In this document: positions 9,880 to 19,798 of the stretch, piece by piece
How the letters are laid out: every line of letters starts with the position of its first letter
Position numbering within the stretch: position 1 is the first letter of the stretch
DNA from: Aporhodopirellula aestuarii
GTDB lineage: Bacteria > Planctomycetota > Planctomycetia > Pirellulales > Pirellulaceae
DNA length: 64,000 nucleotides
Direction: 5' to 3'
Assembly: GCF_023701485.1 (NCBI RefSeq)
Contig: NZ_JAMQBK010000060.1
Location: 1-64,000 of the forward strand
The notes under the pieces: model-generated
Told to the model about the DNA's origin: nothing
Databases searched by the model: none
What the model saw: only the letters and a program-made list of their open reading frames with translations
Translations under genes and position numbers: made by a program

Positions 9880-12800
9880 TCAGACTCCCTTTTTCAACAT
9901 CGCGATCAGCTCGTCGTTGCTGAGTTTCGCCGCGGCAGCGGTGCCTTCCATCACGCCCGCGACCAAATCGCGTTTGGTTTCGTGCAACGCCAGAATCTCT
10001 TCTTCGATCGTGCCCCGCGCGATGATCCGATAAACCATCACCGGCTGGTCTTGCCCGATCCGGTGGGCACGATCGGTCGCCTGATCTTCCACCGCCGGAT
10101 TCCACCAAGGGTCCATGTGGATCACGTAATCCGCCGCTGTCAGATTCAAGCCCGTGCCGCCCGCCTTGAGCGAAATCAGGAACACATCGGCGTCTCCGTT
10201 TTGGAACGCATCGACACGATTTTGGCGTTCCTTCGCCGGCGTGGATCCGTCGAGATACTCGTAGGAGAATCCCGCTCCCTCGAGTTCCTTTCGGATTAGC
10301 GCGAGATGTTCGGTGAACTGGCTGAAGATCAACGCCCGGTGCCCTTCCTCCTTGAGGTCGGTCAGCGTTTCGCGAAGCTGCTGCAGTTTTGCCGCTTCGC
10401 CTTCGTACGACGCATTGACCAACTTCGGGTGACAACTGATTTGCCGCAACCGCGTCAACAACGCCAGGATCCGGAACCGTTGATCCTGGGTCTTCACCAA
10501 CGACTCGAGCTGATCCACTTCGCCGATCGCTTCGAGCCGCACCCGTTCGTACTCCTCCCTTTCGGCCTTCGAGAGATCCACGTAAAGATTCATCTCGGTA
10601 CGAGGCGGAAGGTCCTTGAGCACTTCCGATTTCTTTCGACGCAGCACAAAAGGTTTGAGCCGATCGGCGAGTCCGGCTCGGGCCGACTCTTCATTGTTCT
10701 TTTCGATCGGTGAGGCAAACCGTTTGCGAAACTGCTCCCAGCCGCCGAACACACCCGGTGAAACAACATGAAACAGGCTCCACAATTCACCAAGATGGTT
10801 CTCGACCGGCGTTCCTGTTAGCGCAATCTTCCACTGCGCCGGAATCATCGCGATCGCCTTCGACGTTTTGCTGCGGCTATTTTTGATCGCCTGCGCCTCG
10901 TCCAAAACCATCGACCCCCACTCAACCGCTGCGAGTGCGTCGCTGTCCCGCAGTGCCAAGCCATAACTGCAAACGACCAGATCTCCGGGTCCCACCGATT
11001 TAAGGAACTCCGTTCGGTCGGTTTCTCGATAGAGGTGCACCGACAACCCCGGCGTGAATCGTTCGGCTTCGCGAACCCAGTTGAATCCGACACTCGTCGG
11101 CGCGATCACGAGCGTTGGACCTTCCTGTTTACGATCGAGCAAAACCGCCAGCGTTTGCAGCGTTTTCCCCAACCCCATGTCGTCCGCCAAGACGCCGCCA
11201 ACACCCCACTCGGCCAATCGCCGCAGCCATCGAAAACCCTCGATTTGGTAATCTCGCAGCTCGGCATCGAGCCCCTTTGGCAATTTGGGATCGAGCGACT
11301 CAGCTCGGGCAAGACGCTCAAGGCACTGGTTCCACGCCTTCACCGCCTTGAACTCGATTCCGCCTTCGTCCAGAAAATCACGAATGGCGGGAGCCGCGGT
11401 CGCGTCAATTTTCATCGTCTTTCGATCCGCGTGAGTCGCGTCTCGCAAGCGAGTCAATCGCCGCCGCAGCTTCTCACCGATCCTCGCCCATTGGCCGTCT
11501 TTGAGCTGGATGAAATCGCCGTGTACGTTACCAGCGTCTTCACTGGAGAGATTCTGCAGCAGCTCGCCGAGCTCGAGCTTCTTACCGCCGACATCACACT
11601 GCCCTGAGATACCAAACCAATTCCGTTTGCGATTGATTTCGACTCGAACGTTGTTGCTCGAAATACTGCCGAGCACCGAGACCGGTTTCTCGCTGTTGCG
11701 ATCCCAAAGCACCTCGGGGGCCGGCATCTCGTCCGCTTCTCGATGACGAGACACGTCCGTTGACCACGATTGCAATTGCTCGATCACGTTGAGCACATCA
11801 CCAAAATCATCGATATGTGCGGCGTAGCGTTCCGTCTCAAGGGTTTCATTCTGGGCCATGTGGGTCAGCCCGAGCTTATCGATCAGTTGTTCCGACTGCC
11901 GTAACTCCTGCGCAACATCACGACGAAACTGCGTCGGTTTCCCATCCTGCTGCCCGATCGAAATGGCGGGCGAAGCACCGGGATAGCGGATCCGTCCCTC
12001 CGCGTCACGAATCCGCAATGCGACGTCGAGCGAACCGTCCGAGTTGCTCCGTAGCAGCACTACGGGTATCGAAGGAACATCAACGATTGTTCCCAACAAC
12101 GTCTCCGGCAAACGAATCGTTAACCGATTCTGAATTCGCTGCAATCGCTTCAACAACTCATCGGCTTGGTCAATTGGAACCGGCGGCAATTCTGTCATCG
12201 CCACAATCAGCTTGATATCTTCGGCGTCCACATCGATGACGGATAATAGATTGCGTCGGAGGTTTAGTTGGAGGATCGCCCCGTCGCGACTGGCAATCAG
12301 AATCACGTCATTTTCAAATTGTTCGCCTGCAATTCTTCTTCGATACTTCGCGACCGCGAACTCGCGGTCAACTTGCTTGGTCGCCTCATCATCTCCGGCA
12401 AGCAACGTGAACATTTTGTAGTGGCCATCCACCTGGATCAACTCGAACTCTAATTCATCCGCTCGCACCACCATCTGAGCTGAATCAACATAGACATTGG
12501 GCGCACCGACCAATCGACGGGCAGCGTCGAATGGGTCGAGAATGGTGTCATCGCGATAGCTGTAATAGCTTTCCTCGTACTCGACGCAATCGAGTACACG
12601 CCGATCTTGGTCGGTTCGATGAATGGTCCGATCGCGCACCGCCGACTCGAGTTTGATCCTGCGGCCTTTGGTGTATCCACCGCCACGTTTCTTGGGCTGC
12701 TGGCTGACCGGAAACAGATCCAAGCCATATTTGCCGTTTTCGATTCGCCACGCCAACCGATTCCCACCGACAACCTCTCGCCGAGCAACGGTATCGTTCT

Positions 12801-13413
12801 CTAGGATCGTATCGGTATCGAAATCCCCCGCGTCCTGCATTGCCAAATCGAGTTCGCCCAACGCCTTTTGAAGGGGGTCACACTCAAATTCTTTGTAACT
12901 CGGCTCGCCGCGTGTGAACTGTTTCGTCTGAACGCGATGGTATAGTTTCGATCTGGAGTTCGCTAACTCCTGGGCAAGATACCGAACGAACTCAACCGCA
13001 TGCGGACAGGGTGCTTCTCCCTGCGAGATGGGACAGCCACAGGCCGCAGGGGGCTCAACTAAAGATGCCTTGGCAAATACCGGGTAGTCTCGCTTTGCGT
13101 CGGTGCAGACCCCGTGGAACTCGCCGGTTGAATAAACCTCGGTAACGCGATATCGAAAACCATGCGATTCACGCTGCAGATTCTCCGGAGCGGCGTAGTA
13201 CAGACCTTCGAGATAGTCGTACCACTGCTCGGCCAGCGTCAGCTCGTCATCATCGTCGTCTAATACGTCCGGTGCGAAACCCTCGAATTCCAATTGAGAA
13301 ACTGGAATCCCGAGAGATTCCAAACTTTTTCTAAGTTGCTGCGGATTTCGCCCTATAAAACCGGCCAGTTTTTTCAATTCCTCGAAACTGGGAAGCGTGT
13401 TTCGTCGGTTCAT
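9880..13413 (-). CDS. SNF2/Swi2 family helicase with SWIM zinc finger
   Basis: 1177 aa. A SWIM-type zinc finger is visible at residues 125-138 as C-x-C-x8-C-x-H (ACGCP...CPHAV). The C-terminal 460 residues are a full SNF2 motor: Walker A DDMGLGKT near residue 744, the Walker B box DEAQ near 840, ALTGTPVENHLGELWSL, and helicase C motifs GGTGLNLTAADYV and DRAHRIGQ. Such bacterial SWIM-SNF2 proteins are DNA-dependent ATPases of uncertain role, possibly linked to transcription or repair. The middle region (about 200-680) shows no motif I recognise and is probably the bacterial SNF2-associated domain. No restriction or defence partner is adjacent. Confidence 0.95.
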   Translation of the reverse strand: MNRRNTLPSFEELKKLAGFIGRNPQQLRKSLESLGIPVSQLEFEGFAPDVLDDDDDELTLAEQWYDYLEGLYYAAPENLQRESHGFRYRVTEVYSTGEFHGVCTDAKRDYPVFAKASLVEPPAACGCPISQGEAPCPHAVEFVRYLAQELANSRSKLYHRVQTKQFTRGEPSYKEFECDPLQKALGELDLAMQDAGDFDTDTILENDTVARREVVGGNRLAWRIENGKYGLDLFPVSQQPKKRGGGYTKGRRIKLESAVRDRTIHRTDQDRRVLDCVEYEESYYSYRDDTILDPFDAARRLVGAPNVYVDSAQMVVRADELEFELIQVDGHYKMFTLLAGDDEATKQVDREFAVAKYRRRIAGEQFENDVILIASRDGAILQLNLRRNLLSVIDVDAEDIKLIVAMTELPPVPIDQADELLKRLQRIQNRLTIRLPETLLGTIVDVPSIPVVLLRSNSDGSLDVALRIRDAEGRIRYPGASPAISIGQQDGKPTQFRRDVAQELRQSEQLIDKLGLTHMAQNETLETERYAAHIDDFGDVLNVIEQLQSWSTDVSRHREADEMPAPEVLWDRNSEKPVSVLGSISSNNVRVEINRKRNWFGISGQCDVGGKKLELGELLQNLSSEDAGNVHGDFIQLKDGQWARIGEKLRRRLTRLRDATHADRKTMKIDATAAPAIRDFLDEGGIEFKAVKAWNQCLERLARAESLDPKLPKGLDAELRDYQIEGFRWLRRLAEWGVGGVLADDMGLGKTLQTLAVLLDRKQEGPTLVIAPTSVGFNWVREAERFTPGLSVHLYRETDRTEFLKSVGPGDLVVCSYGLALRDSDALAAVEWGSMVLDEAQAIKNSRSKTSKAIAMIPAQWKIALTGTPVENHLGELWSLFHVVSPGVFGGWEQFRKRFASPIEKNNEESARAGLADRLKPFVLRRKKSEVLKDLPPRTEMNLYVDLSKAEREEYERVRLEAIGEVDQLESLVKTQDQRFRILALLTRLRQISCHPKLVNASYEGEAAKLQQLRETLTDLKEEGHRALIFSQFTEHLALIRKELEGAGFSYEYLDGSTPAKERQNRVDAFQNGDADVFLISLKAGGTGLNLTAADYVIHMDPWWNPAVEDQATDRAHRIGQDQPVMVYRIIARGTIEEEILALHETKRDLVAGVMEGTAAAAKLSNDELIAMLKKGV

Positions 13414-13452
13414 TCGTCCCGTCCGTGTGAAAAAAATGCAAAGAAAATCCGC

Positions 13453-14202
13453 TCAAATCCAGCCGATCAGCCGTATGGCGGCGATGGCGGTGAAACCGAG
13501 CAAGATCAGATTAAACCATTTTTGCGAAACCCGACCAACCAACCATCTCCCCGCTAACATTCCCAGCGGAATCGCCGGAGCCATCACCGCCCCCACCAGG
13601 AGCGTCGACTCACCAATCAGCCCCAACTGAAAACTCAGCGGCAGCTTGAGCACGTTGAGCACGAGGAACAACCACGCACTCGTCCCGATCAATTCCCATT
13701 TCGGTAGCGTCACGGCGAGTAAATACAGCGCCACCACCGGTCCAGCGGCATTGGCGAGCATCGTCGTCACCCCCGCGAGCAACCCCAGCACCACCGCAAA
13801 CCAGGTCTGGTGGGGAAACGCATCGAACCAACCGGGCCGATACGTCCGCACCAACTGAATACACGTCAACACGAGGATAATGCCCCCGACAATCAGCTTG
13901 AATTGCCCGGCGTCGAGCCGATCCATCATCGCCCAACCGATCAAGATGCCGACGATCGTTGGCGGCAATAATCGCCGCACATGTCGCCAATCCGCTTCGC
14001 GACCAAAGAAATAGATGGCACAGACATCACCGACGACCAACATCGGCAACAACACGCCGGTCGATTCGAGTGCCCCGAAAACGAACGCGTACAACACCAC
14101 ATGCAGCATGCTGATGCCGGGGAAACCCGATTTCGAGACTCCGATCCCCATCGCCCCGATAATCAAACACGCCCACTGAACTAGCGTGAATTCCGTCAGC
14201 AT
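13453..14202 (-). CDS. Sulfite exporter TauE/SafE family permease
   Basis: 249 aa from the ATG at 14202. Eight or so hydrophobic helices with two related halves are visible. The first half carries GIGVSKSGFPGISML and the second carries MLANAAGPVVALYLL, the duplicated TSUP signatures. The family moves organosulfur or sulfite anions across the inner membrane. A GTG 59 codons upstream extends the frame, but the added stretch is not membrane-like, so it is probably untranslated. It sits between the SNF2 helicase and a sulfatase. A link between sulfate-ester breakdown and anion export is tempting, but the gap of 246 bases argues against simple co-transcription. Confidence 0.88.
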   Translation of the reverse strand: MLTEFTLVQWACLIIGAMGIGVSKSGFPGISMLHVVLYAFVFGALESTGVLLPMLVVGDVCAIYFFGREADWRHVRRLLPPTIVGILIGWAMMDRLDAGQFKLIVGGIILVLTCIQLVRTYRPGWFDAFPHQTWFAVVLGLLAGVTTMLANAAGPVVALYLLAVTLPKWELIGTSAWLFLVLNVLKLPLSFQLGLIGESTLLVGAVMAPAIPLGMLAGRWLVGRVSQKWFNLILLGFTAIAAIRLIGWI

Positions 14203-14448
14203 AAAAACATCCGTTGTGAAACCGAAGCGAGTTATTGAAAACTCCGCTGAGCTGACGTCGGTCTCGTCTAACGACTCCGCGGCCGTGCTGTTGCCGCCTA
14301 ACCGAAACGGGGCAGAGTGACCAACGGAGCACGGCCCCGTTATGATCCCAAACCCGCTGGGGCACAACCAACGAATCACGATCGCTGCGACCGGTGACGC
14401 AAAAAATCCAAAAACGGCTCCGCAAACTTCGATGTCGAAGTCGCGCGT

Positions 14449-16047
14449 CTACTCAGCCGAGTACCCGGACGTTTGAATCCGCTTCAGCATCGCTTTCATC
14501 TTGTCGATGCGTTCCGGGTGCATTGCGGCAACATTTTCGCGTTGGCCAATATCGGCCGAAAGGTCGTAGAGTTCCACAGCCTGCTTATCGTCCGCAGAAT
14601 ACTCGTGCTTGGATTCCCACGCTTTGTTGCGGGCGCTGACGTATCCGTCCTTGGCATCCACGAGCAGCCACTTACCGTCCCGGATCGCGTACTCTCCTTG
14701 ACGTGTGTTATGCACCAAAGCGGAGCGGACGGTATCTGATTGAGCCTTCAATACCGCCACCAAACTAAACGAGTCTTTTGCTTGGCCTTCGGGCAATTCG
14801 AACTGCAACATTTCCGCCAACGTCGCCATCAAGTCGACCTGTGAAACGAGCGAGTCGGAAACGCTTCCCGGCGAGGTGACGCCCGGCCATCTAATTAAAA
14901 ATGGTACGTGGTGCCCACCTTCGTAGATATCTCGCTTCAGTCCGCGAAAAGGTTTCGAAGACCAATGGTCGTACTTGGCGTCGCGTGCATATGCGTATTT
15001 TTCGGGACCGTTGTCCGCCGAGAAAATCACGATCGTGTTGTCTGCTTGGCCGGACGATTCGAGTGCCCTCAGCAACTGACCACATGCATCGTCTGTTTCG
15101 CATACGAAGTCACCATAGGGGCCAGCCTCTGAACAACCATCGAACTGGTCGTTCGGAATGATCGGCGCGTGAGGCGATGGGAATGCGAAGTAAAGAAAGA
15201 ACGGTTCCTCACGATCGCTTTGCGACTCGATGAAAGCCACACCTTTGGCGGTGATGGTGGGAATGTTTTGGTACGGATCCCAATCCGACACCATCGGGCC
15301 AGGACGACATTCCCAATTGCCTTCTTTAATTGGCTTCCACTTCGAAGTGTCCATCATCACATCGGGTGCTTTGACCACACGATCGTTCTCGATCCAACAA
15401 TACGGCGGGAAATTTATCACGGTATCGCCAAAGTAAGAATCGAACCCATGTGCGAGTGGTCCATCGGGAATGGGCTGTGTCCAGTCAAACGCGTCGAGTC
15501 CGTAGGCGCGTCGCCTTCCTTCACCGACCAATTTCGCATTCGGTTTCTTGATCGCGTCCCAGTCCCAACCAAGGTGCCATTTTCCGATCGCAGCGGTCGT
15601 GTAACCCCGCTGCTTCATCATTTCCGGCATCGTTAGTTGTTCTGGTTTGAAGACCGAATCTCCAAATGCGTTGACGATTCCGTGGAAATCTCTCCAGTGA
15701 TGTCGCCCGGTCAACAACGCGTATCGGCTCGGCGTGCATATGCCGGACGAGGAATGACCGTCGGTAAAACGCATGCCTTCCTGTGCGAGACGGTCGAGAT
15801 GAGGCGTGGGAATTTTTGATTCGGAATTCTGAATACCGAGATCACCAAACCCCATATCATCCGCATAGAGAATCAATACGTTTGGTCGCTTTGCAGATTC
15901 GGCTCGGACTTGAGCGATTCCAATAAAGAGCCACGCAAGCATCAGGCTAGCCATGGCTAACCTAACGGCAACATCCTGAACGCTGGAACGATGCAAACGA
16001 ACCTGACGAACCTGACGAACATTCAGCGATAGAGTCTCGGCATTCAT
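14449..16047 (-). CDS. Secreted formylglycine-dependent sulfatase (CTPSR type)
   Basis: 532 aa from the ATG at 16047. It hydrolyses sulfate esters, probably of polysaccharides. The maturation motif CTPSR is at residues 104-108, where the Cys becomes formylglycine. The metal-binding pair LYADDMG is near 63-64, TGRHHW follows the active site, and FSADNGPE carries another metal ligand pair. A hydrophobic segment near 30-47 ending VRA looks like a signal peptide, preceded by an unusually long basic N-terminus. Within that N-terminus a 9-base unit is repeated (15998-16015, plus a partial third copy), giving VRQVRQVR, so a start nearer the hydrophobic segment cannot be excluded. No sulfatase-maturing enzyme is in the window. 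Confidence 0.92.
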   Translation of the reverse strand: MNAETLSLNVRQVRQVRLHRSSVQDVAVRLAMASLMLAWLFIGIAQVRAESAKRPNVLILYADDMGFGDLGIQNSESKIPTPHLDRLAQEGMRFTDGHSSSGICTPSRYALLTGRHHWRDFHGIVNAFGDSVFKPEQLTMPEMMKQRGYTTAAIGKWHLGWDWDAIKKPNAKLVGEGRRRAYGLDAFDWTQPIPDGPLAHGFDSYFGDTVINFPPYCWIENDRVVKAPDVMMDTSKWKPIKEGNWECRPGPMVSDWDPYQNIPTITAKGVAFIESQSDREEPFFLYFAFPSPHAPIIPNDQFDGCSEAGPYGDFVCETDDACGQLLRALESSGQADNTIVIFSADNGPEKYAYARDAKYDHWSSKPFRGLKRDIYEGGHHVPFLIRWPGVTSPGSVSDSLVSQVDLMATLAEMLQFELPEGQAKDSFSLVAVLKAQSDTVRSALVHNTRQGEYAIRDGKWLLVDAKDGYVSARNKAWESKHEYSADDKQAVELYDLSADIGQRENVAAMHPERIDKMKAMLKRIQTSGYSAE

Positions 16048-16226
16048 ATCTTGTTCTGTTGTTATCGTGGGGAGATCGGAGTTCACCAATATAGTTTCCG
16101 GACGGGTCGTCGGTGGGACAAAGAAGGTCGAAACGAGGTGTGAATCACAACCCGCCTGCAGTCTACCAACATATAATCCAGCGCCGCTGTACATAGATTG
16201 CCCCCAACTACGCGTGGATACATTTG

Positions 16227-17252
16227 ATGGGTCAACCCGACGACGCCTTGCAAGATCTAATCGATGACGTCATCAACGCAGCTGGCATGCAGCGCGGAGA
16301 GCAATGCAGCGATGATCTTCGAGACACACTTAACTCGCTCGCTGAACATCCGCGACGAGGAGATGCGCGAGTGGCGATCGCCGGGCGGCTCGGCGAGATC
16401 GACTCTGCCGCAGGAGCGGGCTTTCTCGCCGTGTGGCTGGGAGCGGGAGTGGAAGGCGGAGCCGATCCTGAAATGACGGCGCGTCCGATTCTCGATGCGC
16501 TGTTGAAGTGGTCAGCAACCGTCGAAACGGGGCCGGACAGCGATGAAGGGAATAACGACGACAGGCAAGAAGAGGAAGAAGCCGATCCCGAGACGATCGT
16601 CGGGATGGAGATGCTCGGCCAGGGACTCGTTGCTCACGTGTCTCGCTCACCTAGCCTGCGTGACAACATGGCGGCGGATGCCCGCATCACCGCCGAACTC
16701 GAGCGGGTAGAACACGTCTCGGCGGGACCGATGTGGGTACTTGAGTTACTACGCAAGTGCAGCGGTTCGCTGGTGGTGATCCACATCGAACGGCGTCGTG
16801 GTTTTCGAGTGACATACGAAAACATCTCGAACTGCTTTCATCTTTTCACGTTGCTCCAGGATGCCCTGTCCGGGGCGAAGATGGCGAGAGGAAAACGCGT
16901 GTCGCCGCAACTGCTCGCCGTCGCCAATGGGCAGACGATGGAAGACTGTCACGACAATGCGTGGTGGCATTATGGTGTCGGCACCCATCCCGCCGCCGAC
17001 CTAGCGGGCTCGGTATGGGGAGAGGCCAGCCCAAATTCGATCCCCTCGGTCGATGGACAGCAGGTCCTTTTGCTTTGGCCACCGATCCTCAGCTCCCGAG
17101 GATGGGGAGCCGGCTTTTTTGGACCGTTTCTGATGGCGTCGCCTCCCAGCGTTTCAATCGTGGAGGACTTGAGCCAGGACGAAGTGCAGCAATGGTGGAG
17201 GACGCTCGAACTTCCCGAGGCAGACCCGCCGCCGTGGTGGAAGTTCTGGTGA
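16227..17252 (+). CDS. Hypothetical protein, possibly planctomycete-specific
   Basis: 341 aa from the ATG at 16227 (a TTG directly precedes it). It has no signal peptide or membrane helix. An acidic linker of Asp/Glu residues lies near 103-125. The C-terminal half has many tryptophans and ends in PPPWWKFW. A central segment ([20 protein letters not shown]) resembles a compact alpha/beta core. I do not recognise the family. It is divergent from the sulfatase upstream, and 91 bases separate it from the following membrane protein gene on the same strand. Confidence 0.75.
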   Translation: MGQPDDALQDLIDDVINAAGMQRGEQCSDDLRDTLNSLAEHPRRGDARVAIAGRLGEIDSAAGAGFLAVWLGAGVEGGADPEMTARPILDALLKWSATVETGPDSDEGNNDDRQEEEEADPETIVGMEMLGQGLVAHVSRSPSLRDNMAADARITAELERVEHVSAGPMWVLELLRKCSGSLVVIHIERRRGFRVTYENISNCFHLFTLLQDALSGAKMARGKRVSPQLLAVANGQTMEDCHDNAWWHYGVGTHPAADLAGSVWGEASPNSIPSVDGQQVLLLWPPILSSRGWGAGFFGPFLMASPPSVSIVEDLSQDEVQQWWRTLELPEADPPPWWKFW

Positions 17253-17343
17253 GAACCGAGTAGCCAATAGTCGCGTAGAGCCTAAACTCTGAAATTCTCG
17301 TTTCGATCCCCCCGCTTCCTATCCATTGTCGTTCTCTGAAGCC

Positions 17344-18021
17344 ATGTCTGACGAAGTCCAACCGTTTTCCACCCCTGAAACCGTCGATTTCCCCTATCGG
17401 GCGATCAGCCGCGGTGCGATTTGGTCGATCGTCTTTTTCGTCGTTGCGCTCGCCGGAATCGTGCCGACGTTTGCTCCGATGCTGATTTTGGCGGTGCCGG
17501 GCATCTTTTTCGCCGCCTTCGGGCTGCGGTCGATCAAACAATATCCCGAAGAGTTCAGCGGCCGAGGGCTCGCCATGTTCGGCCTGATCGCCTGCTCAGT
17601 GCTGTTCATCGGAGGTGTGGGCCAGCACACGTACATTTACTTGACCGAGGTCCCCGAGGGCTACGAACGGGTGCCATTCTACAAGTTGCAAGCAGATACC
17701 CAGGGTGCCGACCAGCCTACCGAAACGGCGCTTGCGATTGACGGCAAACCGGTGTTTCTGAAAGGCTATATCCACCCCAGCAGTGGCAGCGGGATGTTGC
17801 GGCAGTTCATCCTGGTTCCCGACCTGGGGACCTGCTGTTTCGGCGGCCAACCGCGGAGCAGCGACATGATCGAGGTCAACTTGCCCCCGGGAAACACTGT
17901 TCGTGCCAACGTGATCAAACGAAAATTGGCGGGAACGTTTCAGGTTAACCGCATGCCGCAAAAGAAAAGCGACTTCGATAACGCGTTGTTCTATAAAATG
18001 CGGGTCGACCAGTTCAAATAA
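17344..18021 (+). CDS. Membrane protein with DUF3299-like C-terminal domain
   Basis: 225 aa. Residues about 20-95 form three hydrophobic helices around FGLRSIKQYPEEFSGRGLA, a DUF4190-like arrangement. The C-terminal 120 residues contain GYIHPSSGSG and GTCCFGGQP, the CCFG motif seen in DUF3299-type proteins, which probably faces the periplasm. The paired cysteines could bind a metal; that is inference. The ATG at 17344 is preferred over a TTG six codons earlier. The next gene, 18 bases downstream, carries the same CCFG domain, so the two look like a tandem pair of one operon with different membrane attachment. Confidence 0.82.
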   Translation: MSDEVQPFSTPETVDFPYRAISRGAIWSIVFFVVALAGIVPTFAPMLILAVPGIFFAAFGLRSIKQYPEEFSGRGLAMFGLIACSVLFIGGVGQHTYIYLTEVPEGYERVPFYKLQADTQGADQPTETALAIDGKPVFLKGYIHPSSGSGMLRQFILVPDLGTCCFGGQPRSSDMIEVNLPPGNTVRANVIKRKLAGTFQVNRMPQKKSDFDNALFYKMRVDQFK

Positions 18022-18039
18022 AAAACTCAGGAACGCGTG

Positions 18040-18675
18040 ATGCCGAAAACGAAAATTAGCCCTCGATCGACCTCAATCGTTCCTGCGGCTGTCCGGTTGG
18101 TTTGCGGCTTGGCAGTGATCGCATCGCTCGCCTTGGCCTCCATGCCGACGCTTCGTGCCGAAAACCCGAAAGAAAAACAGCTTTCGATCATCGAGCAACG
18201 CCGCGCCATCATGCGTGGTGACGCCGCCGGCCGAACCAAGGTCGAAGTTCGGAAAAGCAGCCAGGCGGAACTCGAGAAAGGTGAGATTACGTTCGACGAT
18301 CTCAAATTTGACATCGAGAAAGACGAGCCATTCGACGCCGAAAAGCTGACCGATACGCTTCGATTTCTCAACGGTCGCAAAGTCAAACTGAGCGGCTACA
18401 TTCTGCCCAGCACGCTGTTCAAAGAAACCGACATCAGCGAATTTGTGCTCGTTCGAGACAACCTCGAATGCTGTTTCGGCCCAGGCGCGGCCCTTTTCGA
18501 CTGCGTCATGGTTGAAATGGTGCCTGGGAAAACGACCGATTTCGTGACCCGACCGGTGACCGTTGAGGGCAAATTTGTCTTCGACCCGACAAAATATCAA
18601 TATCCGCCGGGAGTCGGCCCTGACGGCGCGAGCCATTTTGCCATTTTCCGGATCGAGGGCGTCCAGGTTCGCTAG
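18040..18675 (+). CDS. Exported DUF3299-like protein (CCFG motif)
   Basis: 211 aa. A signal peptide is clear: basic start, hydrophobic residues near 16-35, and a cleavage-like site after LRA. The C-terminal domain has LSGYILPSTLF and LECCFGPGA, matching the domain of the preceding gene (GYIHPSSGSG and GTCCFGGQP). The ATG at 18040 is chosen over a GTG just before it. The two genes are 18 bases apart and probably co-transcribed. The molecular role is unknown to me. The paired cysteines and export suggest a periplasmic metal or redox site, which is inference. Confidence 0.82.
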   Translation: MPKTKISPRSTSIVPAAVRLVCGLAVIASLALASMPTLRAENPKEKQLSIIEQRRAIMRGDAAGRTKVEVRKSSQAELEKGEITFDDLKFDIEKDEPFDAEKLTDTLRFLNGRKVKLSGYILPSTLFKETDISEFVLVRDNLECCFGPGAALFDCVMVEMVPGKTTDFVTRPVTVEGKFVFDPTKYQYPPGVGPDGASHFAIFRIEGVQVR

Positions 18676-18737
18676 GCGAATCGGGAAATCCTCACCACGA
18701 GACCCCCTCTAATGGGAGTGCCGATTGGGCCGCGTCA

Positions 18738-19076
18738 TTACGCCGCCCGCCGCACAGATTGATCGCCGGTTTCGGTCGACTCCGATGTTCGTGACGGCAT
18801 CGGCAGGGTGCTTGGTCCGATTTCTTGCAGCTTTTGCTCCATCTCCGTCTCGTCCCAACTTGCTAGACAAGAGCCGTCGAGCGAGTGGATTTTGAGTTGA
18901 TCTTCTTCAGCAAACCAGATCGCGGAGACTTTTTCACCGCGAAATCGGCGTCCCCGATAAAACCCGTCGTTGATGAAAATGCTATCACGTAGCTGCGTCT
19001 CGTCTTCGGGAAACTGTTCTTGGCAAAAAGCATAAACGCAGTTTCGGGCCCGAGCCAGTTTTTGCGACGGTGTCAT
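18738..19076 (-). CDS. Small hypothetical protein
   Basis: 112 aa from the ATG at 19076; a longer form from an ATG at 19118 is possible. No membrane segment. The central part (FYRGRRFRGEKVSAIWFAEEDQLK, broken here at GRRFRG) looks like a small beta-rich fold with alternating hydrophobics, and the tail is Ser/Thr-rich. No family recognised. It faces hpt divergently across about 180 bases and is convergent with the DUF3299-like pair. Confidence 0.65.
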   Translation of the reverse strand: MTPSQKLARARNCVYAFCQEQFPEDETQLRDSIFINDGFYRGRRFRGEKVSAIWFAEEDQLKIHSLDGSCLASWDETEMEQKLQEIGPSTLPMPSRTSESTETGDQSVRRAA

Positions 19077-19258
19077 GCGTCTGTTCGACCTCGATAGAAT
19101 GCGGCAAAATATTGCCACCGGCGAAGAACCGGCTGCCGGAATTTATCGGCAACCCTGACCTTCACGCATCGGCGAGACCGTCTTTCGCGGCAACGTCGCC
19201 CCAATCACCATCATCGGCCCTTCTTGCCCAGACTGACTCGATCCCAAGCCTATATCAC

Positions 19259-19798
19259 GTGCGAACCCTGATTACCGAACCCCAACTTGCTGACGGCGTC
19301 TCGCGTTTGGCTGGTGAAATCGACCGTCACTACCAAGGGCGCCCGATCACGGTCGTGGCCGTGTTAACCGGATCGGTGGTCTTGTTTGCCGACCTGATTC
19401 GTCGGCTTTCGATGCCCCAACGTGTCGGTGTTGTTCAAGCGTCGAGCTACCGTGGTGGCACGAGGCCAGGAGAATTGGTCATCGATGCCAAGATGTTGAT
19501 CGACGTTAAGAATCGCGACGTGCTTTTGGTGGATGACATTTTTGATACCGGGGCAACGATCGCAAAACTGCGTGACGAACTTCTAGCGTTCGGGGCAGCG
19601 AGCGTGGCAACCGCGGTGCTGCTACGAAAGGTCCGTGAGAACCAACACACCGTTCGCCCGAACTTTGTCGCGTTCGAAATTCCCGACGAGTTTGTCGTTG
19701 GTTACGGCTTGGACTTTCACGACATGTACCGCAATCTTCCTTTCATCGCGGTGCTAGAACCCGATGAGATTGCTGCGACGGCAGCCGAATTCGGATGA
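19259..19798 (+). CDS. hpt: Hypoxanthine phosphoribosyltransferase
   Basis: 179 aa from a GTG at 19259. It salvages hypoxanthine or guanine with PRPP to make IMP or GMP. The PRPP-binding loop VLLVDDIFDTGAT is at residues 88-100, SSYRGGT near 62-68, and the C-terminal ends in the family's GYGLDFHDMYRNLPF. The frame is open upstream, but no ATG exists in it. The GTG at 19259 gives the normal length and the usual HPRT N-terminus (RTLITEPQLADGVSRL). The stop overlaps the next gene's start by 4 bases, linking it to a glycosyltransferase. Confidence 0.94.
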   Translation: MRTLITEPQLADGVSRLAGEIDRHYQGRPITVVAVLTGSVVLFADLIRRLSMPQRVGVVQASSYRGGTRPGELVIDAKMLIDVKNRDVLLVDDIFDTGATIAKLRDELLAFGAASVATAVLLRKVRENQHTVRPNFVAFEIPDEFVVGYGLDFHDMYRNLPFIAVLEPDEIAATAAEFG

